Of a stretch of 64,000 bases of DNA, positions 27,818-36,378 are shown piece after piece. The notes beneath the pieces are model-generated. The model was not told the origin of the DNA. It saw only the letters and a program-made list of their open reading frames with translations, and ran no database searches. The translations under genes and the position numbers were made by a program. Location of the stretch: contig NZ_JAFBFW010000008.1 in assembly GCF_016909495.1 (NCBI RefSeq), positions 62,001-126,000 on the forward strand, written 5' to 3'. Numbering within the stretch: position 1 is the stretch's first letter; each line of letters begins with the position of its first letter. This stretch comes from Pantoea coffeiphila. GTDB taxonomy: Bacteria > Pseudomonadota > Gammaproteobacteria > Enterobacterales > Enterobacteriaceae.

Positions 27818-27818
27818 G

Positions 27819-27902
27819 TCATATTTGGACCCTATCTGATTAAAATTTCAATAAAATGGTCATATTTGATTAAAAAACCTCTTAATAATTCATATTTAGA
27901 CC
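27819..27902 (+). promoter_or_regulatory. Three direct repeats, candidate HipB operators
   Basis: TCATATTTGGACC (27819-27831), TCATATTTGAT (27860-27870) and TCATATTTAGACC (27890-27902) repeat in the AT-rich stretch before hipB. HipB-type antitoxins autoregulate by binding repeated sites in this position. The third copy ends about 105 bp before the hipB start. Confidence 0.5.
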
Positions 27903-28006
27903 ATTTATCGGTTTTAACACCATAAAAGCTCAATATTGACACTTATGAACTTTAACGATTAAATTATGAGCTAATTGATTCGTCACCTTCGTAAAAAAGG
28001 TCATTA

Positions 28007-28333
28007 ATGAACGCTCATTCTGATAACGCCACCGCCGCCAGACTGCGCGACATCACTAAACAGCTCAACGAGCTGCAGCACGACCTCGCCAAAGAAAGTC
28101 AGCAGGAATCTGCGGTGATAGCACGGGGAGCTATCGAATCACTGCCGTCGTTTGGCGCACGCCTGAATGAGCGTCGTAAAGACCTGGGCATCGATATGCT
28201 CACCCTTGAGCTACAAACCGGGGTATCGGCGTCCACGCTAAAGAGGCTGTTTAAAAACCCCGAACAGGTGAAATTCGGCACCGTTTATGCGGTAGCAGAA
28301 GCGCTGGGAGTCAGGCTATGCGCCGTCGTTTAA
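28007..28333 (+). CDS. hipB: HipB-like DNA-binding protein of a HipBST system
   Basis: The 108-residue protein has a Cro/C1-type helix-turn-helix in its C-terminal half (FGARLNERRKDLGIDMLTLE, then GVSASTLKRLFKN). An N-terminal helical extension of about 45 residues precedes it (coiled-coil-like KQLNELQHDLAKESQQESA). It is the first gene of three and overlaps hipS by 16 nt. In known HipBST systems HipB binds the operator and boosts neutralisation, while HipS is the main antitoxin. The AT-rich promoter upstream carries repeats that it may bind. Confidence 0.9.
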   Translation: MNAHSDNATAARLRDITKQLNELQHDLAKESQQESAVIARGAIESLPSFGARLNERRKDLGIDMLTLELQTGVSASTLKRLFKNPEQVKFGTVYAVAEALGVRLCAVV

Positions 28334-28632
28334 CCATCTGGCTGTATGACGATCCCATAGGGACGTTATCGCAAAACGACGACGGCTACCTGTTTGAATA
28401 CTATCCCGAATATGAAGGTCAGGCACTCTCACTTAGCCTGCCTGTACAACAGAGGCGATTCCCCAGCGCTGCTTTACATCCTTTTTTTGCCTCTCTGGCC
28501 CCGGAAGGATGGCTGAAAAGGCGCTACAGCCTGCTACAAAAAATCGATGAACACGATCTACTGGGTATGCTGCTGCACAATGGTGAAAACCTGATTGGCG
28601 CAGTGAAATTAACAGCGGAGGAAAAGGAATGA
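28318..28632 (+). CDS. hipS: HipS, antitoxin subunit equal to the HipA N-subdomain 1
   Basis: The 104-residue protein corresponds to the N-terminal subdomain of HipA (couple_hipA type), here as a separate gene. Typical stretches are DDPIGTLSQNDDGYLFEYY, LSLSLPVQQRRFP and FFASLAPEGW. In the E. coli O127 HipBST system this small protein neutralises the kinase HipT. Its gene overlaps hipB at its start (16 nt) and hipT at its end (ATGA), so the three are translationally coupled. It is not a fragment of a broken hipA: both reading frames are intact and have proper starts. Confidence 0.9.
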   Translation: MRRRLTIWLYDDPIGTLSQNDDGYLFEYYPEYEGQALSLSLPVQQRRFPSAALHPFFASLAPEGWLKRRYSLLQKIDEHDLLGMLLHNGENLIGAVKLTAEEKE

Positions 28633-29666
28633 CAGTTTGCCGCATATTGCTAACGCCGCTTAAAAGCGGGGAGGAAATGGCATCCGGCTATTCAGCTAAA
28701 GGATTAAAAGCGCTGGCGGGATCGACACGAACAAACACGCAGTTAGGGTTTACGCGCTCCGAATTTATTCAGAAACTGCCCGAGCGTCAACGAGGCATGA
28801 GTATTTCCGGCTATCAACCCAAGCTACAGATGATCTTACAAAATGATGCCTTCGCAGTGGTCGATCACCAGGGACAGTTCATCCTGAAACCCTCCCCCGA
28901 TGAATTTCCCCATCTGGCAGAAAACGAACATGCCACGATGAGCGTTATGGCACGGTTGGGGTTCAACGTCCCGGTAAACGGACTGCTGCCCTTTATGCCT
29001 GCCAGCCAGCAGGATAAACCCGAATACGCTTTTGTTATTCGCCGCTTCGACCGCGATGGAAACGGTGAACCAATACATCAGGAGCAGCTGGATGCCGCTA
29101 TGAATATCATGGAGAAGTACGGCAAAATCGGCAGCGACGGTAAGCAGTTCGTGAGCTATGAGCGGATTGCCCAATTTCTGGTGAAACAGGTGAATAACAA
29201 CGTGGCTTTCAAGCGCGACCTGTTTCGGCGTATCGCTTATGCCTACCTGCTGGGTAACAACGACCTGCATTTGCGAAATTTTGGCCTGCTGCTGCCACGA
29301 GATAATCCGCCGCAGCTGTCGCCGGTCTACGATTTTGTCTCCGTCGCGCCCTATCGCGACTATTTTAATGCCAGCTATCTGGCGCTGCCGTTGCTTATCC
29401 GTGAAGAAGGTGAACAGGATATCGCCCCGGGGTTCAATACCGCATATGGGGAATATCTTGGTATGGACTTCCTGCTGCTGGGCGAAAGTCTTGGGCTAAA
29501 CCCGCGATTAACCACCGCTCTGCTGCATGAGCTAAGCAACGAGAGTCAGATTGTTGAATCCACCTATCGCCGCTCATTTATGCCAGAGGAAGACATTGCG
29601 GCCACGCTACGCTGTTATCATCAGCGCCTGAGCCGTCTCCAGCTGCTATACGCCCCTTCGCTGTAA
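28629..29666 (+). CDS. hipT: HipT serine/threonine kinase toxin
   Basis: The 345-residue HipA-like kinase lacks the N-subdomain and is very similar to HipT of E. coli O127:H6, which phosphorylates tryptophanyl-tRNA synthetase. The Gly-rich loop GMSISGYQPK carries the two autophosphorylated serines (Ser58 and Ser60 here). Catalytic segments NNDLHLRNFG and YDFVSVAPY are intact. TrpS as target is inferred from similarity. The gene overlaps hipS by 4 nt and is followed by a terminator shared with convergent gcd. Confidence 0.93.
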   Translation: MTVCRILLTPLKSGEEMASGYSAKGLKALAGSTRTNTQLGFTRSEFIQKLPERQRGMSISGYQPKLQMILQNDAFAVVDHQGQFILKPSPDEFPHLAENEHATMSVMARLGFNVPVNGLLPFMPASQQDKPEYAFVIRRFDRDGNGEPIHQEQLDAAMNIMEKYGKIGSDGKQFVSYERIAQFLVKQVNNNVAFKRDLFRRIAYAYLLGNNDLHLRNFGLLLPRDNPPQLSPVYDFVSVAPYRDYFNASYLALPLLIREEGEQDIAPGFNTAYGEYLGMDFLLLGESLGLNPRLTTALLHELSNESQIVESTYRRSFMPEEDIAATLRCYHQRLSRLQLLYAPSL

Positions 29667-29684
29667 TCCTTCAGGCATAAAAAA

Positions 29685-29714
29685 AGCCGGGCTAAGCGTC
29701 TGCTTACCCCGGCT
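29685..29714. terminator. Bidirectional terminator between hipT and gcd
   Basis: The stem AGCCGGG/CCCGGCT, extended by TAAGC/GCTTA after one mismatch, has a 4-nt loop. A runs on the left and TTTT about 7 bp to the right serve both strands. Confidence 0.75.
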
Positions 29715-29732
29715 CGATCGTTTTACGGAAAG

Positions 29733-32105
29733 TTACGGCAGCGCGTAAGCGATCACGTCATCGCCACGGTTGTCGTTGGTTCCGGTACGGGTTGCGCCAC
29801 CCGCAACCACCACGATGTACTGCTTGCCGTCTTCACCGATATAGGTCATCGGTGCGCCCTGTCCGCCAACCGGCAGACGACCACGCCACAGCTCTTTACC
29901 GGTGTTGTTATCCAGTGCGCGCACGTAGTAGTCCAGAGAACCGTGGAAGAAGGTCAGGCCGCCTTTGGTCACCAGCGGGCCACCCATGGTTGGCATACCC
30001 AGTGGGATATCCAGACCCGGCGCTACGCCGTGGATTGGTGCATCCTTGATGGTGCCCATCGGAACCTGCCAGCGGGTTTTACCGGTCGCCAGATCGATAG
30101 CGGTCATCGAACCGAACGGCGGCTTGAAGCACGGTACGCCCAGTGGAGAGATAAACATGCCGCGCTCAACGCCCCACGGGGTGCCCAGCTGCTCGGAGTA
30201 TTCCCCTTCGGTCGTTGCCTGCAGACCACGAGCATCGGCATCTTCACGCTTAATAAACTGGCCCCACTGCGCCATGCGGATATCGTTAACGATCAGCGTA
30301 CCGGTAGAAACGTCAATCGCACCGCCGCCCCAGTTAAAGCCACCGTAGTAGCCCGGGTAGATCAGCGTACGTTTTTTATCGGACAGCGGGGTGAATTCGC
30401 CTTCCCAACGCATCTCTTTAAACTGCACGCGGCAGTAGAGCTGGTCGAAGATTGATGCGCCCCACATATCGGACTCTTTCAGCGCCTTGGTGCCCACGGA
30501 AATCGCCGAGTACGGCTGGGTTTCGGCCACTTTCATGCCCGGCATCGCGTCGGTCGACACTTTGCGCTGTTCCACTTCCACCACCGGCTTACCGGTGCGG
30601 CGGTCCAGTACAAACACCTGGCCACGTTTGGTCAGCTGGATCAGTACCGGCGTTACGGTGCCGTCTTTGCCCGGCATATCGTACAGAATCGGCTGGGAAG
30701 AAACGTCGTAGTCGAACTGATCCTGATTCGCGGTACGGAAGTGCCACACTTCTTTACCGGTTTTCAGCTCAACGGCCACCACGGAGTCGTTGTACTCGTC
30801 AGAGTATGGATGGCGGTTGCCGGTCCAGAAGTCGGGAGTTTGGTTGCCGGTAGGGAAGTAGGCAATGCCCAGCTTCGCATCGTAGGCCGCCGTACCCCAG
30901 AAGTTCGGAGTTTCAATCGGATAGATTTCGCCTTCAGGCAGCGGGGTGCTGTCTTTCGCTCCGCGTGACGCATCCCATGCCCACAGCAGTTTACCGCTGC
31001 GTGAGTCATAGCCGCGCACCACGCCGGAGGCTTCGCCGGTGGTCAGGTTGTCGTTCAGCTTACCGCCCACCATCACCACGCCATCGGCAGCCAGCGGCGC
31101 AGAGGTCAGGTAGTAAGAACCGTGCGCGGTTGGGCCCAGGCCGTTCAGCAGGTTAACAAAACCTTTGTCGCCGAAGCTCTCATCCAGCTTGCCGGTTTCG
31201 GCATCCAGCGAGAAGATACGGCCATCGTTGGTGGTGCTGATAATGCGCTTGTTACCGGCAATCGCTGGCTGGGTGCCGTCCTGCGGTGCCTCGCTCAGCT
31301 CGGTGTAAGCCACGCCACGGCAGCGTTTCCAGGTTTTATTCCCGGAAGTCTCTTCGATTTTTGGATCGAAGCGCCACTTCTCTTTACCCGTCACCGGGTC
31401 CAGCGCAATCACCTTGTTCAGCGGCGTACACACGTACATGGTGTTGCCGACTTTCAGTGGGGTGGTCTGGTACTCAGAACCGTTAATCGCCAGATCGCCG
31501 GTGTGATAGGTCCACGCCACTTTCAGATCTTTCACGTTAGCGGTGTTGATCTGGTCGAACTGTGCGAAGCGCTGCCCGCCGGTATTACGGCCGTAGGCGG
31601 TCCAGTCGTTGCCGCTGTCGTCGGCCGCTTTCTCATCCAGCACCGGCACTTTATCGGCGGTGGCTTCCACTTCAGGATGCGGACGGAACATACCGGCAAA
31701 GATAGCGATGATACTGATGGCCAGCACCGCAGAAACACCGGCGGCCAGCTTGCAGGAAATCACGCGGCCCAGGTCGGCTTTACGCAGGGTTGGCGCGCTC
31801 AGCGTCACCAGCAGCGCCACCACCAGGAAGGTGACCGTACGCGGCACCAGCTGCCAGAAGTCGGTACCGACTTCGCTGAATGCCCAGATCAGGCTGACGA
31901 TCAGCAGTGCCCAGGCAACATACAGCGCCCAGCCTTTCTGGCGGATCAGGCCCAGACCGCTGGCGGCCATCGCCAGACCGGCAGGCAGATAGAACCAGGA
32001 GCCGCCGAGGGAGATCAGGTACGCGCCGCCCGCCGCCAGGCCTAAGCCCAGCAGCAGAAGCGCAATCCCGATGAGTGTAACCACAATTTTTTTACTGTTA
32101 TTCAT
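29733..32105 (-). CDS. gcd: Membrane-bound PQQ-dependent glucose dehydrogenase
   Basis: Oxidises D-glucose to gluconolactone in the periplasm and passes electrons to ubiquinone. The 790-residue protein is close to E. coli Gcd (796): about five N-terminal membrane helices (residues 1-140), then the PQQ beta-propeller with stretches such as DWTAYGRNTGGQRFAQF and NFWGTAAYDAKLGIAYFPTG. Activity requires the cofactor PQQ, whose synthesis genes are not in the window. In plant-associated enterobacteria this enzyme underlies gluconate formation and phosphate solubilisation. It is divergent from a LacI regulator gene. Confidence 0.97.
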   Translation of the reverse strand: MNNSKKIVVTLIGIALLLLGLGLAAGGAYLISLGGSWFYLPAGLAMAASGLGLIRQKGWALYVAWALLIVSLIWAFSEVGTDFWQLVPRTVTFLVVALLVTLSAPTLRKADLGRVISCKLAAGVSAVLAISIIAIFAGMFRPHPEVEATADKVPVLDEKAADDSGNDWTAYGRNTGGQRFAQFDQINTANVKDLKVAWTYHTGDLAINGSEYQTTPLKVGNTMYVCTPLNKVIALDPVTGKEKWRFDPKIEETSGNKTWKRCRGVAYTELSEAPQDGTQPAIAGNKRIISTTNDGRIFSLDAETGKLDESFGDKGFVNLLNGLGPTAHGSYYLTSAPLAADGVVMVGGKLNDNLTTGEASGVVRGYDSRSGKLLWAWDASRGAKDSTPLPEGEIYPIETPNFWGTAAYDAKLGIAYFPTGNQTPDFWTGNRHPYSDEYNDSVVAVELKTGKEVWHFRTANQDQFDYDVSSQPILYDMPGKDGTVTPVLIQLTKRGQVFVLDRRTGKPVVEVEQRKVSTDAMPGMKVAETQPYSAISVGTKALKESDMWGASIFDQLYCRVQFKEMRWEGEFTPLSDKKRTLIYPGYYGGFNWGGGAIDVSTGTLIVNDIRMAQWGQFIKREDADARGLQATTEGEYSEQLGTPWGVERGMFISPLGVPCFKPPFGSMTAIDLATGKTRWQVPMGTIKDAPIHGVAPGLDIPLGMPTMGGPLVTKGGLTFFHGSLDYYVRALDNNTGKELWRGRLPVGGQGAPMTYIGEDGKQYIVVVAGGATRTGTNDNRGDDVIAYALP

Positions 32106-32360
32106 GATCAGATATTTTCCATTCAGAAAAAGTCATTCAGGAAGATAGGGAAAACGACTTTTGCCCAGCACAATGTAGTGTTCGATCTAATTATTTGATT
32201 TTAAAAACGTAATTCCCGGATTTCGTCCCCCCTCTGCACCCTTTCTGCGGCATATTCTCTGAACGCAGGCAACACTCTTCCCTAACCCATTACTTTTGTT
32301 GTGGGTTTGAGCCTGTCTGGTTAATTTATTTAAAAATATGATGCAGCAATGTTTGATGTT

Positions 32361-32376
32361 TGTGACTTAGATCAAA
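32361..32376. promoter_or_regulatory. Weak CRP-like site between gcd and the LacI gene
   Basis: TGTGACTTAGATCAAA has one good half (TGTGA) and a degenerate second half (TCAAA) with the correct 6-bp spacing. It lies just left of the paired operator-like sites at 32389-32424. Confidence 0.4.
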
Positions 32377-32388
32377 TGTTACCGGAGT

Positions 32389-32424
32389 TTGCTACCGTTG
32401 GCAAAACTTTGCCAACGGTAGCAA
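32389..32424. promoter_or_regulatory. Paired LacI-type operators in the gcd/lacI-family intergenic region
   Basis: TTGCTACCGTTGGCAA (32389-32404) and its exact reverse complement TTGCCAACGGTAGCAA (32409-32424) each have TTGC...GCAA ends around a central CG, as LacI-family operators do. Their centres are 20 bp apart, about two helical turns. The rest of the 447-bp gap holds no gene and no other clear feature. The adjacent LacI-type protein is the likely binder. Confidence 0.65.
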
Positions 32425-32552
32425 CGATAATTGTTCTCAATTTATCCAGCGAAGAAACGACGCAGCTAACACAATCACCAGCGCGTGCTGTCTCCGTGGT
32501 GAGGATTTGTTTATTCTGTGGCTCGTAATCTGAGGGCCACGAAGATAAAACG

Positions 32553-33599
32553 ATGAAAAACAAAGTGAGAGAGAAGCAGCAGCAGAAAGCGACCGCCAGC
32601 GACGTTGCCGAACTGGTGGGCGTATCAAAATGGACGGTCCTGCGCGCCTTCAAAAACGGTGCATCTATCTCACCGAAAGTTCGGGAACAGGTACTGGAGG
32701 CCGCAAACCGACTAGGATTCCGCCCCAACCTGCTGGCCAGAGGACTGAAGCAGCGGAAAACCAATATTATCGGTGTGGTCACCGATGAATTTAACAACCC
32801 GCATACCCTGAAAATGCTCAGTGAAGTCAGCCATCAGCTGAACGAACGCGGCTATATGATGCTGCTGCTGAACACCGATTCGCAGGAAAACTATCGTTCG
32901 GTGCTGGAAATGGCCGGGCAGCTGCAGGTGGATGGCCTGCTGTTTCTCGCCACCATCCTCAGCGATGAACTGATCCTCACCGCCGAAAGCGTGCATCAGG
33001 TGCCATCGGTTCACGTCTGCCGCAATACCGATACGCCGGATGTAGAAGTGGTCAATATTGACGGCTTCGCCGCCGGGATGGAAATGGGGCAGCTGCTGCT
33101 GGACCAGGGCTATGAGCGCTATGGCTATATGGAAGGCCGCAACACGGAAACCACCCATTTACTGCGTATGGAAGGCTATGAATCGGTGCTACAGGCGGCG
33201 GGGAAAAAGCTGGATATCCTGCTGAAATGTAACCACTACGACCGCGAAATCGCGTATAGCGCCATGAGTGATTACTTACGGGTAACGCCTGCTGAATCGC
33301 GGATTGATGCGCTGTTTTGCGAGAACGACGTGCTGGCTTTCGGGGCAATGCAGGCGATTCGGGATTATGATGCCGACCTGCATATCGGCATTGTCGGCTT
33401 TGATGACGTGGAAGAAGCGCGAACCACCACCTGGAATCTGACCACCTGGGCGCAGCGCTCCGACCTGCAAATTGCCGAAGCGCTTAACCGGCTACTGGGT
33501 TCTCCGGCTGACGAGCAGGGTCCGTGGCGATATGGCGAGCTGCGTATCCGCCAGTCCCATCTTAACCCTGCCGCCGACCCCATCAGTGAAGCGAAATAA
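32553..33599 (+). CDS. LacI-family transcriptional regulator
   Basis: The 348-residue protein has the N-terminal LacI helix-turn-helix (ATASDVAELVGVSKWTVLRA, residues about 13-32) and hinge (RLGFRPNLLARGLKQ). A periplasmic-binding-protein-like sensor domain follows. It is divergent from gcd, and a pair of LacI-type operators lies between them. Control of glucose/gluconate metabolism, its own synthesis, or both is plausible. Its last 17 bp overlap the convergent MFS transporter gene. The effector is not predictable. Confidence 0.92.
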   Translation: MKNKVREKQQQKATASDVAELVGVSKWTVLRAFKNGASISPKVREQVLEAANRLGFRPNLLARGLKQRKTNIIGVVTDEFNNPHTLKMLSEVSHQLNERGYMMLLLNTDSQENYRSVLEMAGQLQVDGLLFLATILSDELILTAESVHQVPSVHVCRNTDTPDVEVVNIDGFAAGMEMGQLLLDQGYERYGYMEGRNTETTHLLRMEGYESVLQAAGKKLDILLKCNHYDREIAYSAMSDYLRVTPAESRIDALFCENDVLAFGAMQAIRDYDADLHIGIVGFDDVEEARTTTWNLTTWAQRSDLQIAEALNRLLGSPADEQGPWRYGELRIRQSHLNPAADPISEAK

Positions 33600-35163
33600 A
33601 GTGATGCACCTTCGGTTTATCCTCCCCCTGATGGAAGCGGGTCACGCTGCTCTGTAAATCAGCATCGGCATTCGATACCCGCTGGTGCTGGCGCAGATGC
33701 TCGTGCCAGGACTCCACCAGGAACCACTCCATCAGCGTGCCGCTATCGTGGCTGTGTTCCGCAATCCCCCAGGCATAGGCTCCGTCACGGCGGCGCGTCA
33801 GCGACAGCTTCTTAATTTCCGCCAGGAACGCCGGACGATCTTCCACCGCCACCTGATACTCAATCTGAATCATCACCGGGCCGCGATCGGTAGTCACTTC
33901 ACCGCTCAGCTCGGGTGCATCCCAGTGGCCGGAAGGCTGCAGATCCGCTTCACCCGCTGGCAGTTTCAGGCGTAGACAGAGCAGTGCGGAAATCAGCAGC
34001 AGCAGCGCGGCAACAATCAGCGTCGGCACCAGGCCAATCTGCTGGCCCACCAGGCCCCAGACCAGGCTGCCCGCCGCCATCGCCCCGTTGAAAATCATCA
34101 GGTAGACCGCCAGTCCACGACCACGTACCCAGTCCGGCAGTACCGCCTGTGCCACGCCGTTCAGCGAGGTCAGCGCGGTGATCCAGCTGATACCCAGCAG
34201 GATCATCAGCGGCAGCGCCAGCGCTTTCACCGGCAGCAGGGCAATCACCACCATCACCAGCGCAGAGAGCACGGCGGAAAACAACATCAGTCCGTCAACG
34301 TTCATCCGCTGGCGCAGCGCAGGCATAATCAGCGCGCCGACGATAGCACCGGTACCCACCGCGCCGAGCATAATGCCGTAGAATCCGGCGCTGCCCTGCA
34401 GCAGGTTACGCGCCACCAGCGGCAGCATCGCCCAGATTGCGCTGGCAAAGAAGAAGTAGATAGCCGCCCGTAACAGCACGCGGTGCAGTTCGCGGCTGGC
34501 CTTCACATAACGAATCCCCGCCCGGAACGCGCCGAGGAAATGCTCGGACAGCTCGTTCTGTGCCTTATGCGGACGCTTCCACCAGATCAGCGCGGCAATA
34601 ACAAACACGTAGCTCATCACATCGGCACCGTAGGCTGCCCAGGCACCCAGTGCCGCCAGCAGCAGACCGCCGGCAGCCGGACCAACCGCACGGGCAATGT
34701 TGATTCCCAGCGAGTTGAGCGCGACGGCGTTTTTCAACTGTGGGCGCGGCACCAGCTCCGGCACAATTGCCTGCCAGGCTGGACCCATCAGCGCGGCGCC
34801 AATCCCGCCGATAAAGGTTAACGCCACCAGATATTCCACGGTCAGCATGTTGTTATGCGACAAAATCAGCAGCGTTCCGCTGACGCTGGCCAGCAGCAGC
34901 TGCACAAAAATCAGCAGGCGGCGGCGGTCCAGGATATCCGACAGCACCCCGGCAGGGATCGCCAGCAGGAAGATCGGTAAGGTCGCGGCGGTCTGCATCA
35001 GCGCAACGGCCGCCGGGTTGGAAGACAGCCCGGTCACCAGCCAGGAACTGGCGACATCGCGCATAAAGCTCCCGGTATTGCCGAGGATAGTTGCCGCCCA
35101 GATGGCGGCGAACAGCCCCTGTTTCAGCGGAGCGAAGGCCCCTGATTGCGTACTGGTGGTCAT
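33583..35163 (-). CDS. MFS transporter (MFS_3 type) with C-terminal ABM-like domain
   Basis: The 526-residue protein has about 12 membrane helices over residues 1-410. A cytosolic ~100-residue domain follows, starting MIQIEYQVAVEDRPAFLAEI and ending KPKVHHFISLH, that looks like an ABM fold. This architecture fits the MFS_3 (enterobactin-exporter-related) family, where it occurs regularly. Export of a small organic compound or siderophore-like molecule is expected. It overlaps the DoxX gene by 4 nt and is last in an operon that begins with the second YcaC hydrolase. Confidence 0.88.
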   Translation of the reverse strand: MTTSTQSGAFAPLKQGLFAAIWAATILGNTGSFMRDVASSWLVTGLSSNPAAVALMQTAATLPIFLLAIPAGVLSDILDRRRLLIFVQLLLASVSGTLLILSHNNMLTVEYLVALTFIGGIGAALMGPAWQAIVPELVPRPQLKNAVALNSLGINIARAVGPAAGGLLLAALGAWAAYGADVMSYVFVIAALIWWKRPHKAQNELSEHFLGAFRAGIRYVKASRELHRVLLRAAIYFFFASAIWAMLPLVARNLLQGSAGFYGIMLGAVGTGAIVGALIMPALRQRMNVDGLMLFSAVLSALVMVVIALLPVKALALPLMILLGISWITALTSLNGVAQAVLPDWVRGRGLAVYLMIFNGAMAAGSLVWGLVGQQIGLVPTLIVAALLLLISALLCLRLKLPAGEADLQPSGHWDAPELSGEVTTDRGPVMIQIEYQVAVEDRPAFLAEIKKLSLTRRRDGAYAWGIAEHSHDSGTLMEWFLVESWHEHLRQHQRVSNADADLQSSVTRFHQGEDKPKVHHFISLH

Positions 35164-35576
35164 TTGCTGTTCCTCAAATCATTGCAGGCGACGTAAACCA
35201 GCGCACCCGCCAGTCCAAGGTGTTCAAAAAATCCGTTCATAACCATGCCACGCTCCGCTACCGGCACCTGCCAGAACGCGTTAGCCATAAAGGTCGCGGC
35301 GACGGTAAACAGGGCCAGGGCCAGTGCGCCCAGCCAGCGCAGGCGGCCGCTAAGGATCATCAGTGATGCCCCCAGTTCCAGCACAATCACCGCAGCGGCC
35401 ATCGGTGCCGCCGGTGACAGACCAAAATGCTGCATCTCGGCTATCGCGCCGGGGAAGTCCAGCAGCTTGACTAGGCCGCCCTGAATATAGGCGGAACAGA
35501 GGGCTAACAGCGCCAGCCAGCGAACGGCCGGGAACGGCACGCGGGACGTTAAAGCAGGAATAAGGGCATTACGCAT
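35160..35576 (-). CDS. DoxX family membrane protein
   Basis: The 138-residue protein has four hydrophobic helices in DoxX arrangement (VRWLALLALCSAYIQGGLVK, ALALALFTVAATFMANAFW). DoxX proteins act near quinones and redox stress, often without known chemistry. It is the middle gene of the YcaC-DoxX-MFS operon, 54 bp after the hydrolase and overlapping the transporter by the ATGA junction. A second, different DoxX protein is encoded at 51067. Confidence 0.85.
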   Translation of the reverse strand: MRNALIPALTSRVPFPAVRWLALLALCSAYIQGGLVKLLDFPGAIAEMQHFGLSPAAPMAAAVIVLELGASLMILSGRLRWLGALALALFTVAATFMANAFWQVPVAERGMVMNGFFEHLGLAGALVYVACNDLRNSK

Positions 35577-35630
35577 GATTCTCTCCTGCCGGAGCCGCCT
35601 TCAGGTCGGCTCCGGCATCGGGTTAATGGA

Positions 35631-36272
35631 TCAGGCCTTGCGGGCCGGGGCTTTGTGAACCAGGGTGTAGGCGTAATCCACGCCCATGCCGTAGGCACCG
35701 CTGTGCTCGCGTACCAGATCCATCACCGCGTCGTAGGTCTCTTTACGTGACCAGTCGCGCTGGTACTCCAGCAGCACCTGCTGCCAGGTCACCGGCACCG
35801 CACCGGCCTGCACCATACGGTCAATGGAGCGCTCGTGGGCATCCACGCTGGTGCCGCCGGAGGTGTCGGTCACCACGTAGACTTCGAAGCCTTCTTTCAG
35901 CGCCATCAGCGCCGGGAAGGTCAGGCACACTTCGGTCCACAGGGCGGAGATAATCAGCTTTTTGCGGCCGGTGGCTTTCACCGCCTTCACGAAAGCTTCA
36001 TCTTCCCAGGAGTTCATTGAGGTACGCTCAATCGGCGTGGATTCAGGGTGAACCGCTAACAGTTCAGGCCAGATGTAGCCGCTGAAGCTTTCGGTTTCAA
36101 CGGAGGTGTAGATGGTCGGCACGTTAAAAATCTTGCCCGCTTTGGCTAAAGCGACGGTGTTATTTTTAAGCTGCTGGCGATCGATGTTGGCAACACCGAA
36201 GGACATCTGCGGCTGATGGTCGATGAAAATCAGGGTGGAGTTCTGTGGGTCCAGCAGGTCGAATTTAGACAT
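35631..36272 (-). CDS. YcaC-like isochorismatase-fold hydrolase, copy 2
   Basis: The 213-residue protein differs from copy 1 at two positions only (Phe for Leu at residue 4, Leu for Met near the end). It keeps Asp18 and Cys116. At DNA level the first ~280 bp carry many silent differences, whereas the rest is almost unchanged, including 161 bp of exact identity. I start it at ATG 36272, after GAGGAATTGAAA; an upstream TTG would add two residues. It heads an operon with a DoxX protein and an MFS transporter and has the same upstream 18-bp motif as copy 1. Confidence 0.93.
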   Translation of the reverse strand: MSKFDLLDPQNSTLIFIDHQPQMSFGVANIDRQQLKNNTVALAKAGKIFNVPTIYTSVETESFSGYIWPELLAVHPESTPIERTSMNSWEDEAFVKAVKATGRKKLIISALWTEVCLTFPALMALKEGFEVYVVTDTSGGTSVDAHERSIDRMVQAGAVPVTWQQVLLEYQRDWSRKETYDAVMDLVREHSGAYGMGVDYAYTLVHKAPARKA

Positions 36273-36360
36273 TTTCAATTCCTCTTAATGTTTAGTTTTT
36301 CAATTTTGTGAGTGATGTTGTGCTGCTGGAAATAAGATTACGGCAGGAGATAAAAAGCGG

Positions 36361-36378
36361 ATAGCGGAAAGAATTTAG
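36361..36378 (-). promoter_or_regulatory. Shared 18-bp motif upstream of YcaC copy 2
   Basis: On the minus strand this reads CTAAATTCTTTCCGCTAT, one base different from the motif at 24524-24541. It lies 89 bp upstream of the YcaC copy 2 start. The 301-bp gap it sits in also holds the promoter of the divergent chloroperoxidase-like gene. I see no other clear feature in this AT-rich gap. Confidence 0.6.

Noticed and set aside
28318-29666. A hipA gene broken by a frameshift
   Set aside because: Both parts have proper starts and stops, overlap by a coupled ATGA, and match HipS and HipT in length, so it is an intact two-gene arrangement.
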